A stretch of 14,536 nucleotides of DNA from Euperipatoides rowelli (lineage: Eukaryota > Onychophora > Udeonychophora > Euonychophora > Peripatopsidae). A program made the position numbers and the translations under genes. Each line of letters starts with the position of its first letter. Positions within the stretch are counted from its first letter, which is position 1. Shown here piece after piece: positions 1 to 8,823 of this stretch. The notes beneath the pieces are model-generated. The model saw only the letters and a program-made list of their open reading frames with translations. It ran no database searches and was not told where the DNA came from. The stretch lies in the NCBI GenBank assembly GCA_003024985.2, contig PXIH01S0014314.1. One strand, 5' to 3'.

Positions 1-129
1 ATAAATAAAATAATAATATACTGTATTCAAAACTCTTATTTTTAACTACTAACATAGCTTTGTGCTTAAATTAAACTCTCTAAAGTAATTATTAAATACG
101 GAGCTGACATGTTTAATCTTGGGGCTACA

Positions 130-612
130 ACATTTTTGATACAAGTTGCCCTTGGGNAAGTATAAAATATAGTGAATTTTTGATCACTGTCTCTTCTTAG
201 ATAATGTTATCAAGCTGCCCAAATATATAAATTCCTTCACCTGTTCTATTTTTCCTTCCATTTCAATCTTGCTGTTTCATTTTACCAATCAACAGTGTTT
301 TTGTCTTTCCTATATTGATTTTCAATCAGTCTTGTGTTCCAATTACGGTATATTAATCTTTAGTAGACTAAGGCTCTTTTCAAATCTGCCTTAGGCTACT
401 TGCCGTGAGAATGCAACGGCCTCAGCATACCTTATTCTATTCAAGTTATTTCCTCGTATTTTTATTCTGTCAATGTCATTTAGTACTTTCTTCACTATAT
501 ATGTTGAAAAATGAGTCTACAAGCATCGTTCTCTTACATCACAGTTTACTTTAAACCAATCAGTGAAATTATTATTTATCCTAAATGATGCTGTTATAGG
601 CTATAGAGAGCA
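130..612 (-). mobile_element. Degenerate LINE (non-LTR retrotransposon) reverse transcriptase fragment
   Basis: The minus strand carries, in the correct order, the core of a LINE reverse transcriptase, which copies element RNA into DNA at a nicked target. Near 555-570 it reads FTDWFKVN. At 520-540 it reads DVRERCL, matching the family's GVRQGCVL box, followed by a stop and FSTYIVKKVL. At 421-432 comes IRYAE, the place of the catalytic YADD, with both aspartates lost. Near 282-330 it reads LKINIGKTKTLLIG, and at 202-240 VKEFIYLGSLIT. These pieces lie in different frames, so there are at least two frameshifts plus several in-frame stops. About 160 residues of an expected protein of roughly 1,000 remain. 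No 5' end, endonuclease domain or 3' tail is seen. The extension to 130 (RATCIKN) is weaker and includes the unresolved base at 157. The order and spacing resemble RTE/BovB-type or related LINEs, but I do not assign a clade. Confidence 0.82.
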
Positions 613-1334
613 AAATAACTTATTAAATTAAAATTTTCTGTGAAGAGTATTAACAAATAAACATACCGTAGTAGAATGTTTATTATACTAAATAAACTAT
701 ACAATAATAATAACGCATTTTCTTATTCAAAAATTAATACTGATTGTAAATTAAATATGGTTGGGTAAATTTAATCTGGCTTCAATCGTCTAAAACTAGC
801 TCTGTGATCGACCTACTGACCATCCCATCGGTATGTGCAGTATATATTGCCTATATAGGGCCTACTGCATAATGCATATATAGTAAATATTTGCAAAAGT
901 GAAATAAAAGGTAGAGCAAATGTATATAAAGTAAAGAACAATCTTCTTAAAGCTATACCTTAATGGGTTTTGAAAATTAAATGTAAAATCTCATTTATAA
1001 CCTTATCAATCCTGATGGAAGCACCTAATCCTTCATGAAATGCTTAAAAATTCTAGATTTATCTTGAAGAAAAAATCAAGAAGTGCTCAACAATCTGCAT
1101 ACTTTATATTTAAAAAAATATTTAAAAAGAATATGAGTATGAGTGATGTGACATTATGATGACAAATGTCATTAAGACGTTTCCTCCTTGCAAATATTAT
1201 ATTATCCTTTTTTTAGTACAGAAAAAAAACTCAACAAATGAAATAAATTGTAGGATATGGATTAAGACATTTGTTGTCTTTTGGCTTTTCTTGAACATGA
1301 GAGGAAAGAACTTGCACTAAATATACTCAGTCAC
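613..1334. other. AT-rich stretch with no recognised feature
   Basis: There is no open frame of note, no protein motif and no repeat I can match elsewhere in the window. A small 7-bp stem (TGACATT/AATGTCA) lies near 1149-1172, and a TATATAGGGCCTA segment sits near 850. Neither is enough to call a feature. Confidence 0.5.
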
Positions 1335-1440
1335 ATGTAGAAAGTATACTTTAGAGAAAAGGATTTGTTCTCTCCTTACTTTTTTAAGACGTGAAAGAAA
1401 AGAATAATGAATTCAATCACCTGTGTAAAGCACAAGGTTA
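1335..1440 (+). repeat. Dispersed repeat, copy A (pairs with 2093-2185)
   Basis: The segment beginning ATGTAGAAAGTATACTTT aligns in the same orientation with the one near 2093 (GTGTAAAGTATGCTTT). The match continues through AAAAGRATT and TCTCT, and again downstream at ATTCAATCACCTG versus ATTCCATCACTG. The core is about 80% identical by hand alignment, with small gaps. The family and the true ends are unknown. Given the AT bias, only the combination of two blocks in register makes this more than chance. Confidence 0.4.
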
Positions 1441-2092
1441 TTAAGGAAAGAAGGTTTAATTTTAAGTAAAATATAACCAATATTTACTTTGGAATTTTTA
1501 ACTGAGTTTGAGTTCTTGAAGTTTTCATTTAGTATATTATTATTATTGATTAAGGAAACATTTAATCAGCCTTTAGTTTACAATACGGCAAAATCAACTT
1601 ATTGAAGTTATTACTGTATCTCACTATTATCTTTTTTCAAAAGCAATAGTTCTGTAAATAATTGAAATATAATTCATTATGTACTTTATGTAAGCTGGAG
1701 TGTACTCTTTCTAATTTAAAAAATAAAAGACTAAGGTAAAGTCATTATATAGTGAACTTTTTTCGTTTAAGTATAGCGTACTCTGGATATTACTACTTGA
1801 TTAATGACTAGGCTGACGAAAGTTGTGTAAAAATTATAAAAAAATTAATTTGACTACTGTATTATTACATTGCATTAGAGATGGGGCATAGTTAATTATT
1901 ACGTAGTAGGATTTAGATACAAGTTGGAATGAAGATTACACTGTAAATAAAAAAAATAAGGTAGTGGAGCCATTATAGTCATGTGCATGAAGTTATACGG
2001 CATTGGTTTGTTTCGGGAAAAGTTCTACGAGTGAAATCACAGATTTGTCTACATAGAGCCTATGGAATAGATCAAACCTTCTTTGTTAATAC
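1441..2092. other. AT-rich stretch with no recognised feature
   Basis: I see no coding motif, RNA gene or clear repeat. It contains a short ATT microsatellite near 1534-1547 and scattered poly-A runs. Confidence 0.5.
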
Positions 2093-2185
2093 TTTGTGTA
2101 AAGTATGCTTTGGTGGAAAAGATTGGATCTCTTTTTCTCTTTCTTAACTTTTACTAATTGCATTCCATCACTGAAAAAGAGAACC
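2093..2185 (+). repeat. Dispersed repeat, copy B (pairs with 1335-1440)
   Basis: This is the partner of the segment at 1335-1440, in direct orientation about 760 bp away. The shared blocks are AAAGTATRCTTTRG, the following AAAAGRATT, and the downstream ATTCMATCAC. It is probably an old, short element copy or a local duplication. No terminal repeats or target duplication are visible. Confidence 0.4.
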
Positions 2186-3894
2186 ATGGGAAATATATTT
2201 CTCATGTTTTTCTGTTTATCTTGTTTGAATTTTCCTCATTTTATTTCAAGCTTCAGATGAAGCTGGGTGATCCAATCGAAATGTTAAGCTAAGTGTTTAG
2301 TAATATGAATTTCATTCTTATTTCTTGCCAAACCTTTGTATTTCATTGTTTTTTTTTAAATTAGGCCAAACTGTGAGGCTCGATGCATTTTTCATTGAGT
2401 ATCACAGTCATGAATACAATTTAAAAATAATAAAAAAAAACAGACCAAAATTGTCTCTAGTAATAATAATGAACTTTGTGGCTTATGAAATTATGCATTT
2501 TTTAAATTTATCCTCTTACTGATTTTATATAATCTATTGTTGCAATGAAAAATTTATTTCATCAAACATAAAAATATAATCTTAAATAACAGATGGTAAA
2601 AGTCATGAAGGATACTCTTAATAAATCAATATGCAGAATGTTTTTTCTTAGAAATATTACTTGTCTGACACATCATCAGGATTGTATACATTGAGAATTT
2701 TAATATGTGAAGTTAATATTCAATCATTTCAAATGATCGCTTGAATAAGCCATAAATTATGTCAAAACTGATCAATATACATATGAAATACCAATCACTG
2801 TTTTTATATAATTTTAAAATATAGGAATTCCAAGTAAGACAATTTAGAATTTATATAGCATCAAAATTATGTCTTGAAGCACTGAAGCAAATACCAATTT
2901 TTTTTTTCCATTTTATACTCCCCTCTGGTGTTAAGGAGAATTAGTGGAAAATGTTAAAATCTTTATTTCCACACATGACAAAGAATATCAGTGCTTCTAA
3001 AACTAGGATCCCACCAATTGATGGATGGGGTTCAAAGTACATTTTCCAATACACTCACTTCTAAATAAAATTTTAATCACCACCTATATATTTATGATAG
3101 TAAAATGGATTTAAAATATTTTTATTCATGCAACTCTATTTTTAAGTGCATTTTACATGTGCTACTTTGGTTAAAATTTCAAAGAAGTGACAATAGAAAT
3201 GGGAAATTCCCTACGCCTAAGTAGCCTAAAGCGGAATCACCAATTTAAAAACTATCTGTTTTAGATTTAATTTTATACTGTATAATAAACAATAATTGTT
3301 GAAAAATAACATTTAAATCAAAAAATATTATCAATAACCTTCTTTCAAATTTAGCTAACAAATTTAATACAGTATTAGCAAATATTTAGAGCGATCTCAT
3401 TTTGGATTCTTAGTTCTGATCCTGGTTATGCTTGGTCTCATTTTATCGTAACCCTAATTCTAGTTACGGTATAAGATAATATTATTTTATAATCTGTCAT
3501 CACGGACATTGAATAATGATCAGTTTTCATTTTAATTAATCTAAGCAACAATAGCTAAAGTTTTAATTATTTTCTACAAATATTTAATTAGTCACATTAT
3601 TAAAACTTTAAATCTTGCAGTTTGTTCATTAAGCTTTGTGGTTAATGGCTTTGACTAACCATGAACATAATCCATTGTTACATTAAAAATTGCTGCGATA
3701 TTACAGTATTGAGAACTAAGCTTATTATTTGTCATTCTTACTGTATATGACTGCATTTACAATATATGGTGTTCATATATTGAATCTGGTTACAAACAGT
3801 TGCCTATAGCCTAGTATGTGAAAATTTAACAAAAAAAAATTAAAAACTATTAGCAAATGAATAGAAAATTTGTTAAACTATGTGATTATGAAGC
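2186..3894. other. Long AT-rich stretch without recognised genes
   Basis: A 65-codon open frame at 2325-2522 has low-complexity composition, no recognisable domain and no splice or promoter context, so I treat it as chance. No transposon ends, RNA genes or strong repeats were found. The segment near 2995-3060 is slightly richer in G+C but has no motif I recognise. Confidence 0.5.
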
Positions 3895-4117
3895 AGGATG
3901 ATATTCACTAGCGTCTGGGTATCAAACTTAACATTGCCCATTCCTCATAAAACTCACCATTGACTGGTTAACGGTTGGGCCATAAAAGTTGTGTCATAAT
4001 ATCAAAATTAATATTAAAATATGTATATTGCACCTCTGAGCCCATATGCCATTTGTGAGGAATTGGCATTGGTAAGTTTGATACCCAGACGCTAGTTGAT
4101 ATTGTGCTCTCTATCCT
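3895..4117. repeat. Inverted repeat with 24-bp perfect arms and ~108-bp spacer
   Basis: The left arm 3907-3930 (ACTAGCGTCTGGGTATCAAA and four further bases) is perfectly complementary to 4073-4096. Pairing continues inward for 17 more positions with three mismatches (3931-3947 against 4056-4072), giving 38 of 41 matched. Outward, both sides reach AGGAT (3895-3899 and 4113-4117) across a gap of about nine bases. The spacer is 3948-4055. This could be the arms of a fold-back element, or two opposed copies of one older sequence. No target duplication is evident at either end. A related motif occurs at 12529-12562. Confidence 0.85.
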
Positions 4118-4335
4118 AATACACAATAATGTTTTCATAATATTTTGTATACTATTATTCATAATTAATGACAGATTTTGACACAAACAATTTTCAGGCA
4201 TTTGTACTTCTGGAAAGAACGTGTTTTGAAAAGAGTATGAGAGCAATTGGCACAGCCTTGAAGAAGTTGAACCATTTTTATCTAGTCGCGTGACGAAACA
4301 AAGGAAAGATATTTTCTTCAATCTCTCATCATAAA
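4040..4335 (-). pseudogene. Possible piggyBac-like transposase relic
   Basis: Minus-strand translation gives a series of pieces in the order of a piggyBac-type DDE transposase. MMRD (near 4322-4332) runs into LKKISFLCF after a one-base shift, resembling the family's MSRxRF..I..FLHF. SFQNTFFPE follows (near 4208-4235), resembling the F..xYxP segment. Next is LCQNLSLI, at the place of the catalytic DESL box but without its aspartate and glutamate. After a frame change comes RLGIKL...SS...AYGL (near 4040-4092), resembling RFGIKL...SxxGY. Spacing between pieces is close to that expected. A 130-codon frame is open on this strand (4360 down to 3968), but the motifs do not all lie in it. Against the call, no single motif is complete, and the RLGIKL piece lies in the inverted-repeat arm, which also resembles a non-coding hairpin at 12.5 kb. 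Chance similarity remains quite possible. Confidence 0.3.
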
Positions 4336-4380
4336 TTAACTGGCCGTCATATTTTTTCAACTTTCATCTAATCGTACCAT

Positions 4381-5145
4381 AAAAAAAAGCTGTCTATCAT
4401 TTATTTGTGGGGAATGTGTAGAAAGCATTTGTTGTCATTACCCATGTGTAATTAAAATAGAAGACTGGACTCCAGACATTACTCATCGTGGTTCCTTTCC
4501 GACTCTGTTTTTAAATATTGACGTGTTGGAATTGATTTATTTTTTCCTATGTTGAATACAAGGGTGACCTAGGTAATTGATAAGCACATTAAAAATTTTA
4601 ATCTTTTATATTTAAGGGCACTAAAAGTTGAAATCTCGTTTCTGTGTAGCAACTGTGTCGAAATATTTTGGCCACGTCAAACGTTTTTAATGATGTATTT
4701 AAAAAAAAAAGACCTGCTGTGTCAGATTATTTCCGTACATTAAAAAGGTTTTTGACTAGCTATAAATGATCAAAATCCAAAAAATATAATTGCAATGCAA
4801 ATAAATTTGCAGGATAGTTATTAGATTTGATATGCATAAAAGTAATACTCGATAACTAAACCTAAACATAATGAAATCATCAAGCAAATGGAGTTGCCGT
4901 TTCTTATTAGCTACGTACGAAAGTCAAGCTGAGGGCATGGCCAATCACCATTTTAGCTCTCTTAAAACATTGGATTAAAAATCTTGGAGTCATTCTTTTA
5001 AAATTAATTTATTATAGTAGGTGTAATATAATTTTTTTAGAATTATAAATATAAAATTTATTTTAATAATATATAGAAATAAATATTTTCATGTTGATGG
5101 TTTTTCTCAGTTTCTATCTAATATAAAGTTTAGGCAGTTTGTTAG
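4381..5145. other. AT-rich stretch with no recognised feature
   Basis: No coding or repeat signal was identified. The 4430-4520 and 4880-4975 parts are slightly richer in G+C than their surroundings but give only short frames interrupted by stops. Confidence 0.5.
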
Positions 5146-5342
5146 TTAACCTTCCAACGAGTGCACAGTCATAAATTTTACAACAAATTCAATTTTTTAT
5201 AAAATGTATGTATGGTCTTGTGGGTTTATACCCTTCTATTCCTAAAACTAACTCCCCACTACAATACTGGTAAGTTTTTACCATGCACATAGCCCATTTT
5301 ATAATTATTTTTTAAAATTATATGTAAAAAGACGTCCAGACA

Positions 5343-5372
5343 TAAATTTTACGACATGCGCCCGCTGATGTA
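5343..5372 (+). repeat. Subterminal repeat of the piggyBac-like element, copy 1
   Basis: TAAATTTTACGACATGCGCC followed by CGCTGATGT recurs in the same orientation at 5914-5945 as TAAAAATTACGACACGCGGC followed by CGCTCATGT. A CATAAATTTTAC fragment also lies at 5170-5181, just inside the left end. Such CpG-rich subterminal motifs in an AT-rich element are candidate transposase binding sites; that role is inference. Confidence 0.6.
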
Positions 5373-5564
5373 ATAATATTGACTTCAGGTAGCGTAATAC
5401 AAATATTATAAAACTTTTAGGAATAACCTTATATATTTTTAAAATCAGAATTTAATGCAGATTTCAAAAATTAAAAGCAAAAAAAATCTATCTCGAACGA
5501 CAGAGAAACAATAATGGAAAATGTAAGATAAACTGGCTTTTTCTTTTTTCTTTTTTACAGATGA

Positions 5565-5853
5565 CTTTTAGAAATAAAATCATTAAAAAAATCTGTTAAT
5601 TGGAATTTTATTTTCTTTATATAGGCCTATTAAAATTCCTGACAAAAAATAGAACAAAAAATACTATTTAAGTTTTTTTCTATCTGCTGTAGATTTTGAA
5701 ATATTTAACAATGTATTATCGGGACATACAGTAAATACAAGCATAATGAAGAATGCGAGATTTAGAAAAATAATCATAAAAAAAAATCTGTTTGTTGGAA
5801 ATTTTTTTCTTTATATATTTAAAATTAGTGATAAAAAAATAGAACATAAATAT
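5565..5853 (+). repeat. Internal direct duplication within the piggyBac-like element
   Basis: Two copies, about 5565-5660 and 5758-5853, lie about 195 bp apart in the same orientation. Shared landmarks are TTTAGAAATAA/TTTAGAAAAATAA, AATCTGTTAATTGGAA/AATCTGTTTGTTGGAA, TTTTTCTTTATATA, and ATAAAAAAATAGAACA/ACAAAAAATAGAACA. The intervening ~100 bp is not obviously duplicated. The divergence suggests an old duplication inside the founding element. Confidence 0.6.
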
Positions 5854-5882
5854 GTGTAATAATTTCATTATTACACATATTT
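5848..5882. repeat. Perfect 16-bp palindrome with 3-base loop
   Basis: AAATATGTGTAATAAT (5848-5863) is followed by TTC and then its exact reverse complement (5867-5882). It sits near the right end of the piggyBac-like element and could form a cruciform or a tight RNA hairpin. Confidence 0.85.
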
Positions 5883-5913
5883 AGAAATTTTTATACATAG
5901 GATACTATGAATC

Positions 5914-5971
5914 GTAAAAATTACGACACGCGGCCGCTCATGTTAAAAATTTGTGCGCGCCCGCTCGAAGG
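5914..5971 (+). repeat. CpG-rich right end: subterminal repeat copies 2 and 3
   Basis: Copy 2 (5914-5945) contains ACGACACGCGGCCGCTCATG. Copy 3 (5943-5971) reads TTAAAAATTTGTGCGCGCCC and then GCTCGAAGG, merging with the terminal repeat. Both share the core GCGSCCGCT with copy 1 at 5343. In a region this AT-rich, three GCGSCCGCT cores in one 822-bp unit stand out strongly. Confidence 0.6.
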
Positions 5972-5975
5972 TTAA

Positions 5976-6699
5976 ATAAGAGAGTTTTTTTTTTTTACAA
6001 AGAGGACATAAACTGTTATTCAAATTTAATTACAAGAAATCCTAAAACAAAATTAGTAATGTAGAAAATTGGCATGAAGGATTTAAATGTTTTAGTATAC
6101 AGTGCTTTATATTAAATTACTATGCGTGAATATTAACAACATACAATATACATGCAATAAAACAATTAAAAAAAAAAAATTTACCAGAAAATTAAATCTA
6201 TATTTACAGTTAAATTCTAAACAGGAAAGTATACAACTATTGCCATATTTTAGATGAGATTTTTTTTTTTAATCTATAAATTGTTTAAGATTTAATGATT
6301 GTTAATTATTGTATTTTATTAGAAATGTATTATTTGGGTTATGAAAATATATTATTTTCTTTTTTGTTTTGTTTTATAAACAGAAGTTTTATTGATGTAG
6401 GCCTATAGCAACTTAGCAAGTAACAGCCTTATATCAATAAACTAAACCTGAAAATGTTTTCTCAGACAGAAATCAAATGATCGTTTCTGAATAGAAATAC
6501 TGTATCTTCTTAAGGAAAACTGAGAATATAACTTTTGATTTAGTTTTTAACTGATTACAACCATACAATGAGCAGTTTTTCCCCATTTTTGTTTATGTAT
6601 AAACAACATTGCTTTAAAGATAATAAAATTTTAAAACCAGTAATAGCCCATAAAATGTGAGCTTAACTTTATAATCTTTACCTAGTGTCATCACAGCAT
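5976..6699. other. AT-rich stretch with no recognised feature
   Basis: There are several poly-A and poly-T runs and one TAGGCCTA palindrome (6398-6405). No coding motif, RNA gene or element end is apparent. Confidence 0.5.
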
Positions 6700-6870
6700 C
6701 ACGTGCCATCCAAACAAAATGGAGGACAGATTTTGTAAACAACTATTTGACAGGTACACTTAAAACTGTTTTTATAAATAATTTAGATAAAATCAACTGG
6801 AAAAAATAGGCTAGGGATTATTTTTAGCACAGAATTAGCAATAAAATACATATTTTTTAAGTGATTCTTA
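6700..6870 (+). repeat. Possible dispersed repeat, copy X (pairs with 9100-9290)
   Basis: Two blocks recur in the same order and orientation at 9100-9290. The first is GCCATCCAAACAAAATGGAG (near 6704; GCCAGCTATACAAACAAAAT near 9102). The second is GAATTAGCAATAAAAT (6832-6847), exact at 9254. The blocks are about 120 bp apart here and 140 bp apart in the other copy. The sequence between them is only weakly similar, so an old shared element is plausible but not certain. Confidence 0.4.
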
Positions 6871-6899
6871 CCCTTTAACAATAGATAAACAAGTATGAT

Positions 6900-7380
6900 A
6901 AGGCAAAGAATGAACTAGAAGACAGTGAAAAAATAGAAACTAGTATAATTACATTGAATATGTTCAAGTCGGGAAATAAGTTGACCAAACAGAAGAGCAA
7001 TAATCAAGAATAGGTAGAACAAGACTCTTAAAAGACAACAATAGAGGCTGGAGAATGACCCAAGGTCCTAATGATAAGACAAGTTAAGTTTAGGAGCTTT
7101 AAGACAAACCTGACTCATGTGAGCCTCCTATTTAAGGTCCAATGAAATATAGACACCAATAATTTTGACATTAAAAATCAAATGGAAAAGAAAAGTCAGA
7201 AAAAGAATATTAAAAAAAGGGGGGGAGGGGTAGAATAACGTCTAGTTAGAATCATAAAAAAGCACTTATTAACATTTAAATCAAGCTTATTCAGAACACT
7301 CCAATGCTGAATAGAATTAATATCAGGTTGAAGTTTAACAGTGTCAGAAGAACTAAAAAAAAGGTCTAGATACATAAGAT
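6900..7380 (-). mobile_element. Second degenerate LINE reverse transcriptase fragment
   Basis: Reading the minus strand from 7380 downward, LMYLDLFF (7355-7378) occupies the place of the catalytic LxYADDLKLF, with the second aspartate lost. It is followed in frame by SDTVKLQPDINSIQHWSVLN and then KLDLNVNKCFFMILTRR. This is the typical LQxDL..I..WS..N.L.LN..KC..M..TR block. After a frameshift in the purine run near 7213-7231 comes VKIIGVYISLDL (7138-7170), then HMSQVCLKA, and, after another shift, SLVLPILDYCSSVWSTYF (6971-7029), the C-terminal LVRPILEYxSxVW box. About 160 residues are traceable and no intact frame remains. The motifs point to the jockey/CR1/I assemblage, a different lineage from the fragment at 130-612. 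The lower limit near 6900 is arbitrary. Confidence 0.8.
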
Positions 7381-7464
7381 CAAATCAGTTATATAAAGTT
7401 TGATAAACACTATAATTTAGCACTGTATATTATAACGATGCTCTTTTATTATATTATTTTATTG

Positions 7465-7600
7465 TAACATTTATTCGTGCATTCATAGAATAGCTGCCTT
7501 CAGTTTGTGTTTTGTTTTATGCTGAAATAATGTGATTAATTACGTGATCGAAAACATTGTACAAAACAGGTGACTTCACTACATGCACGAATCAATGTTA
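7465..7600. repeat. 18-bp inverted repeat, 100-bp spacer
   Basis: TAACATTTATTCGTGCAT (7465-7482) pairs with ATGCACGAATCAATGTTA (7583-7600) with one mismatch. Together the arms span 136 bp, the size of a small fold-back element. No target duplication is clear, and no known terminal motif is recognised. Confidence 0.6.
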
Positions 7601-7680
7601 ATTATATTCATGGAGATTGCGCTAATTAATTTACATGCACATATATTTTATACTATAAAATAATTAGTTATTGTTTGTCT

Positions 7681-7723
7681 TTACTTGATGGATAATGGTT
7701 TGTACCATTTCCCACTCAAGTAA
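7681..7723. repeat. Short hairpin, ~17 paired bases with 4-base loop
   Basis: The left arm (7681-7699) begins TTACTTGATGG and ends AATGGT. The right arm (7704-7723) begins ACCATT and ends CTCAAGTAA. Pairing has one bulge and two mismatches around the loop TTGT. The loop is too small for a typical animal microRNA precursor, so it is more likely a DNA fold-back remnant. Confidence 0.65.
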
Positions 7724-7930
7724 TTTGCTTTTTAGGAATTCAATGTTCTTAGAAGCCTAAGAGAGCCAACAGCGGTACTTATCGCTCTGTTCATCGAATT
7801 TGACCACTCCTATGCCGTGTTCTCATAGCCTGTTAGATGGGACGTTTCTGTGCTGTTTATCATTTAGAATTAGCAACTTAGTTTACGTTGTAATAGTTTC
7901 CAGCTCCTGTTTATATTTCGGACATTGTAT

Positions 7931-7950
7931 TTCTTGGTTGTTACCAAGAA
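7931..7950. repeat. Perfect 8-bp stem with tetraloop
   Basis: TTCTTGGT, loop TGTT, ACCAAGAA. It could be chance. It lies in a somewhat less AT-rich segment (about 7740-7985) that otherwise has no recognisable content. Confidence 0.5.
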
Positions 7951-7995
7951 CATTTGAGTTATAGTTATGCTGTTTTGCCTATTGTTCGACAACAT

Positions 7996-8815
7996 TAGTG
8001 GTGCAGTCCTATTAAAAAAAGTACCAGGGCACTAAAACTAAAATATCAGACGGGGGGGGGAAGGGAAGGGGCTGGTGCTTCCAGAATTTTTAATATTGGA
8101 AAGGAGGCCAAACGGTTCAATTTTTTTTTTTAAGTTAAAAGTTAGTGGTATAAGCTACCACAATTGTTTTCTGTGGTCCCTTAAATGATATACTAAAACT
8201 TTACTTACGGTACTTTTAAATAATTATTAAAAAGTTTTCATTTTTACATGAACAGACAGGATGGCATAAGCAGAATATGACCACATGGTCGTAATTTATT
8301 TTCGTATTTATAAACAATTTTTTTTTAATATTTACAAGTCAACTTAGTCAAGTCTCTAAAATTAATTCAGGTTTAATCTTATTTTAAAATAAACTATTGC
8401 TATTAATAAAAATATAAAAGTAAACAAATAAAAATCATTAGTCATTCAGACTAAATCAAAGATTAACCGGAAGCTTCGTAGTCAACCGTTTTTCACAATT
8501 GCAGGCTACTTTGTAACAAGGCACGGACTTATATTTAATGAAATAAACTAAACTAAACTAAACTTCATAAGCTGATTTTCACGTTGAAATAATCTGTTAA
8601 AGTTTTTTAAATTTAAAGTTATGGTGTTTATTATTAATTAGAAATAAACAATGTTTGATCAGAAATCTTATTTTTTTTTTAACCTTTAAAATATTAAAGA
8701 CTGCTATAGGCTAATGCATTCTTTTAAAAAGTACCATAGCGGGCTCTGCCTTAAAAAAAAGTACAAGGGCGCCAGCCGCGCCACCCTGGTCCGCTCTGGC
8801 CCCACTGCACCACTG
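7996..8815. mobile_element. Non-autonomous hAT-like element with 8-bp target duplication
   Basis: The left end reads TAGTGGTGCAGT. The right end, read inward from 8815, is CAGTGGTGCAGT, differing only at the first base and fitting the hAT-type CAGNGGTGC pattern. The flanking octamers GACAACAT (7988-7995) and GCCAACAT (8816-8823) match at 7 of 8 positions, as expected for a hAT target duplication. Near the ends, a TAAAAAAAGTACCAGGGC-like motif occurs once on the left (8012-8030) and twice on the right (8726-8737 and 8752-8770). The right ~75 bp is unusually GC-rich. A long G run with GGGGCTGGTGC lies near 8052-8075. No transposase frame is present, so this is a deletion derivative or MITE. The right terminal region resembles the GC-rich ends of some animal hAT families; the family itself is not identified. 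Confidence 0.6.
8544..8564 (+). repeat. Microsatellite (TAAAC)4
   Basis: Four perfect TAAAC units, plus one base, lie inside the hAT-like element. It is a simple sequence repeat with no functional implication. Confidence 0.85.
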
Positions 8816-8823
8816 GCCAACAT

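Larger units (their letters stand above)
5150..5971. mobile_element. Non-autonomous piggyBac-like element (MITE) with TTAA target duplications
   Basis: An 822-bp unit is bounded on both sides by TTAA (5146-5149 and 5972-5975), the target duplication typical of piggyBac elements. Its ends are imperfect inverted repeats: CCTTCCAACGAGTGCAC on the left, and CCTTCGAGCGGGCGCGC reading inward from the right, with 12 of 17 positions matching. Both begin with the CCYT common in this superfamily. The ends are CpG-rich while the interior is very AT-rich. The interior holds no transposase frame, so mobility would have depended on an enzyme supplied elsewhere. It also contains subterminal direct repeats, a ~95-bp internal duplication and a 16-bp perfect palindrome, listed separately. 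TTAA is easy to find by chance in AT-rich DNA, so the case rests on TTAA and matching ends together. Confidence 0.65.

Noticed and set aside
2325-2522. 65-codon open frame on the plus strand
   Set aside because: Its composition is low-complexity and AT-driven, with no domain, no splice or promoter context and no neighbouring coding signal. Open frames of this length are expected by chance.
7681-7723. microRNA precursor
   Set aside because: The stem is about 17 paired bases with a 4-base loop, too short and tight for a typical animal precursor.
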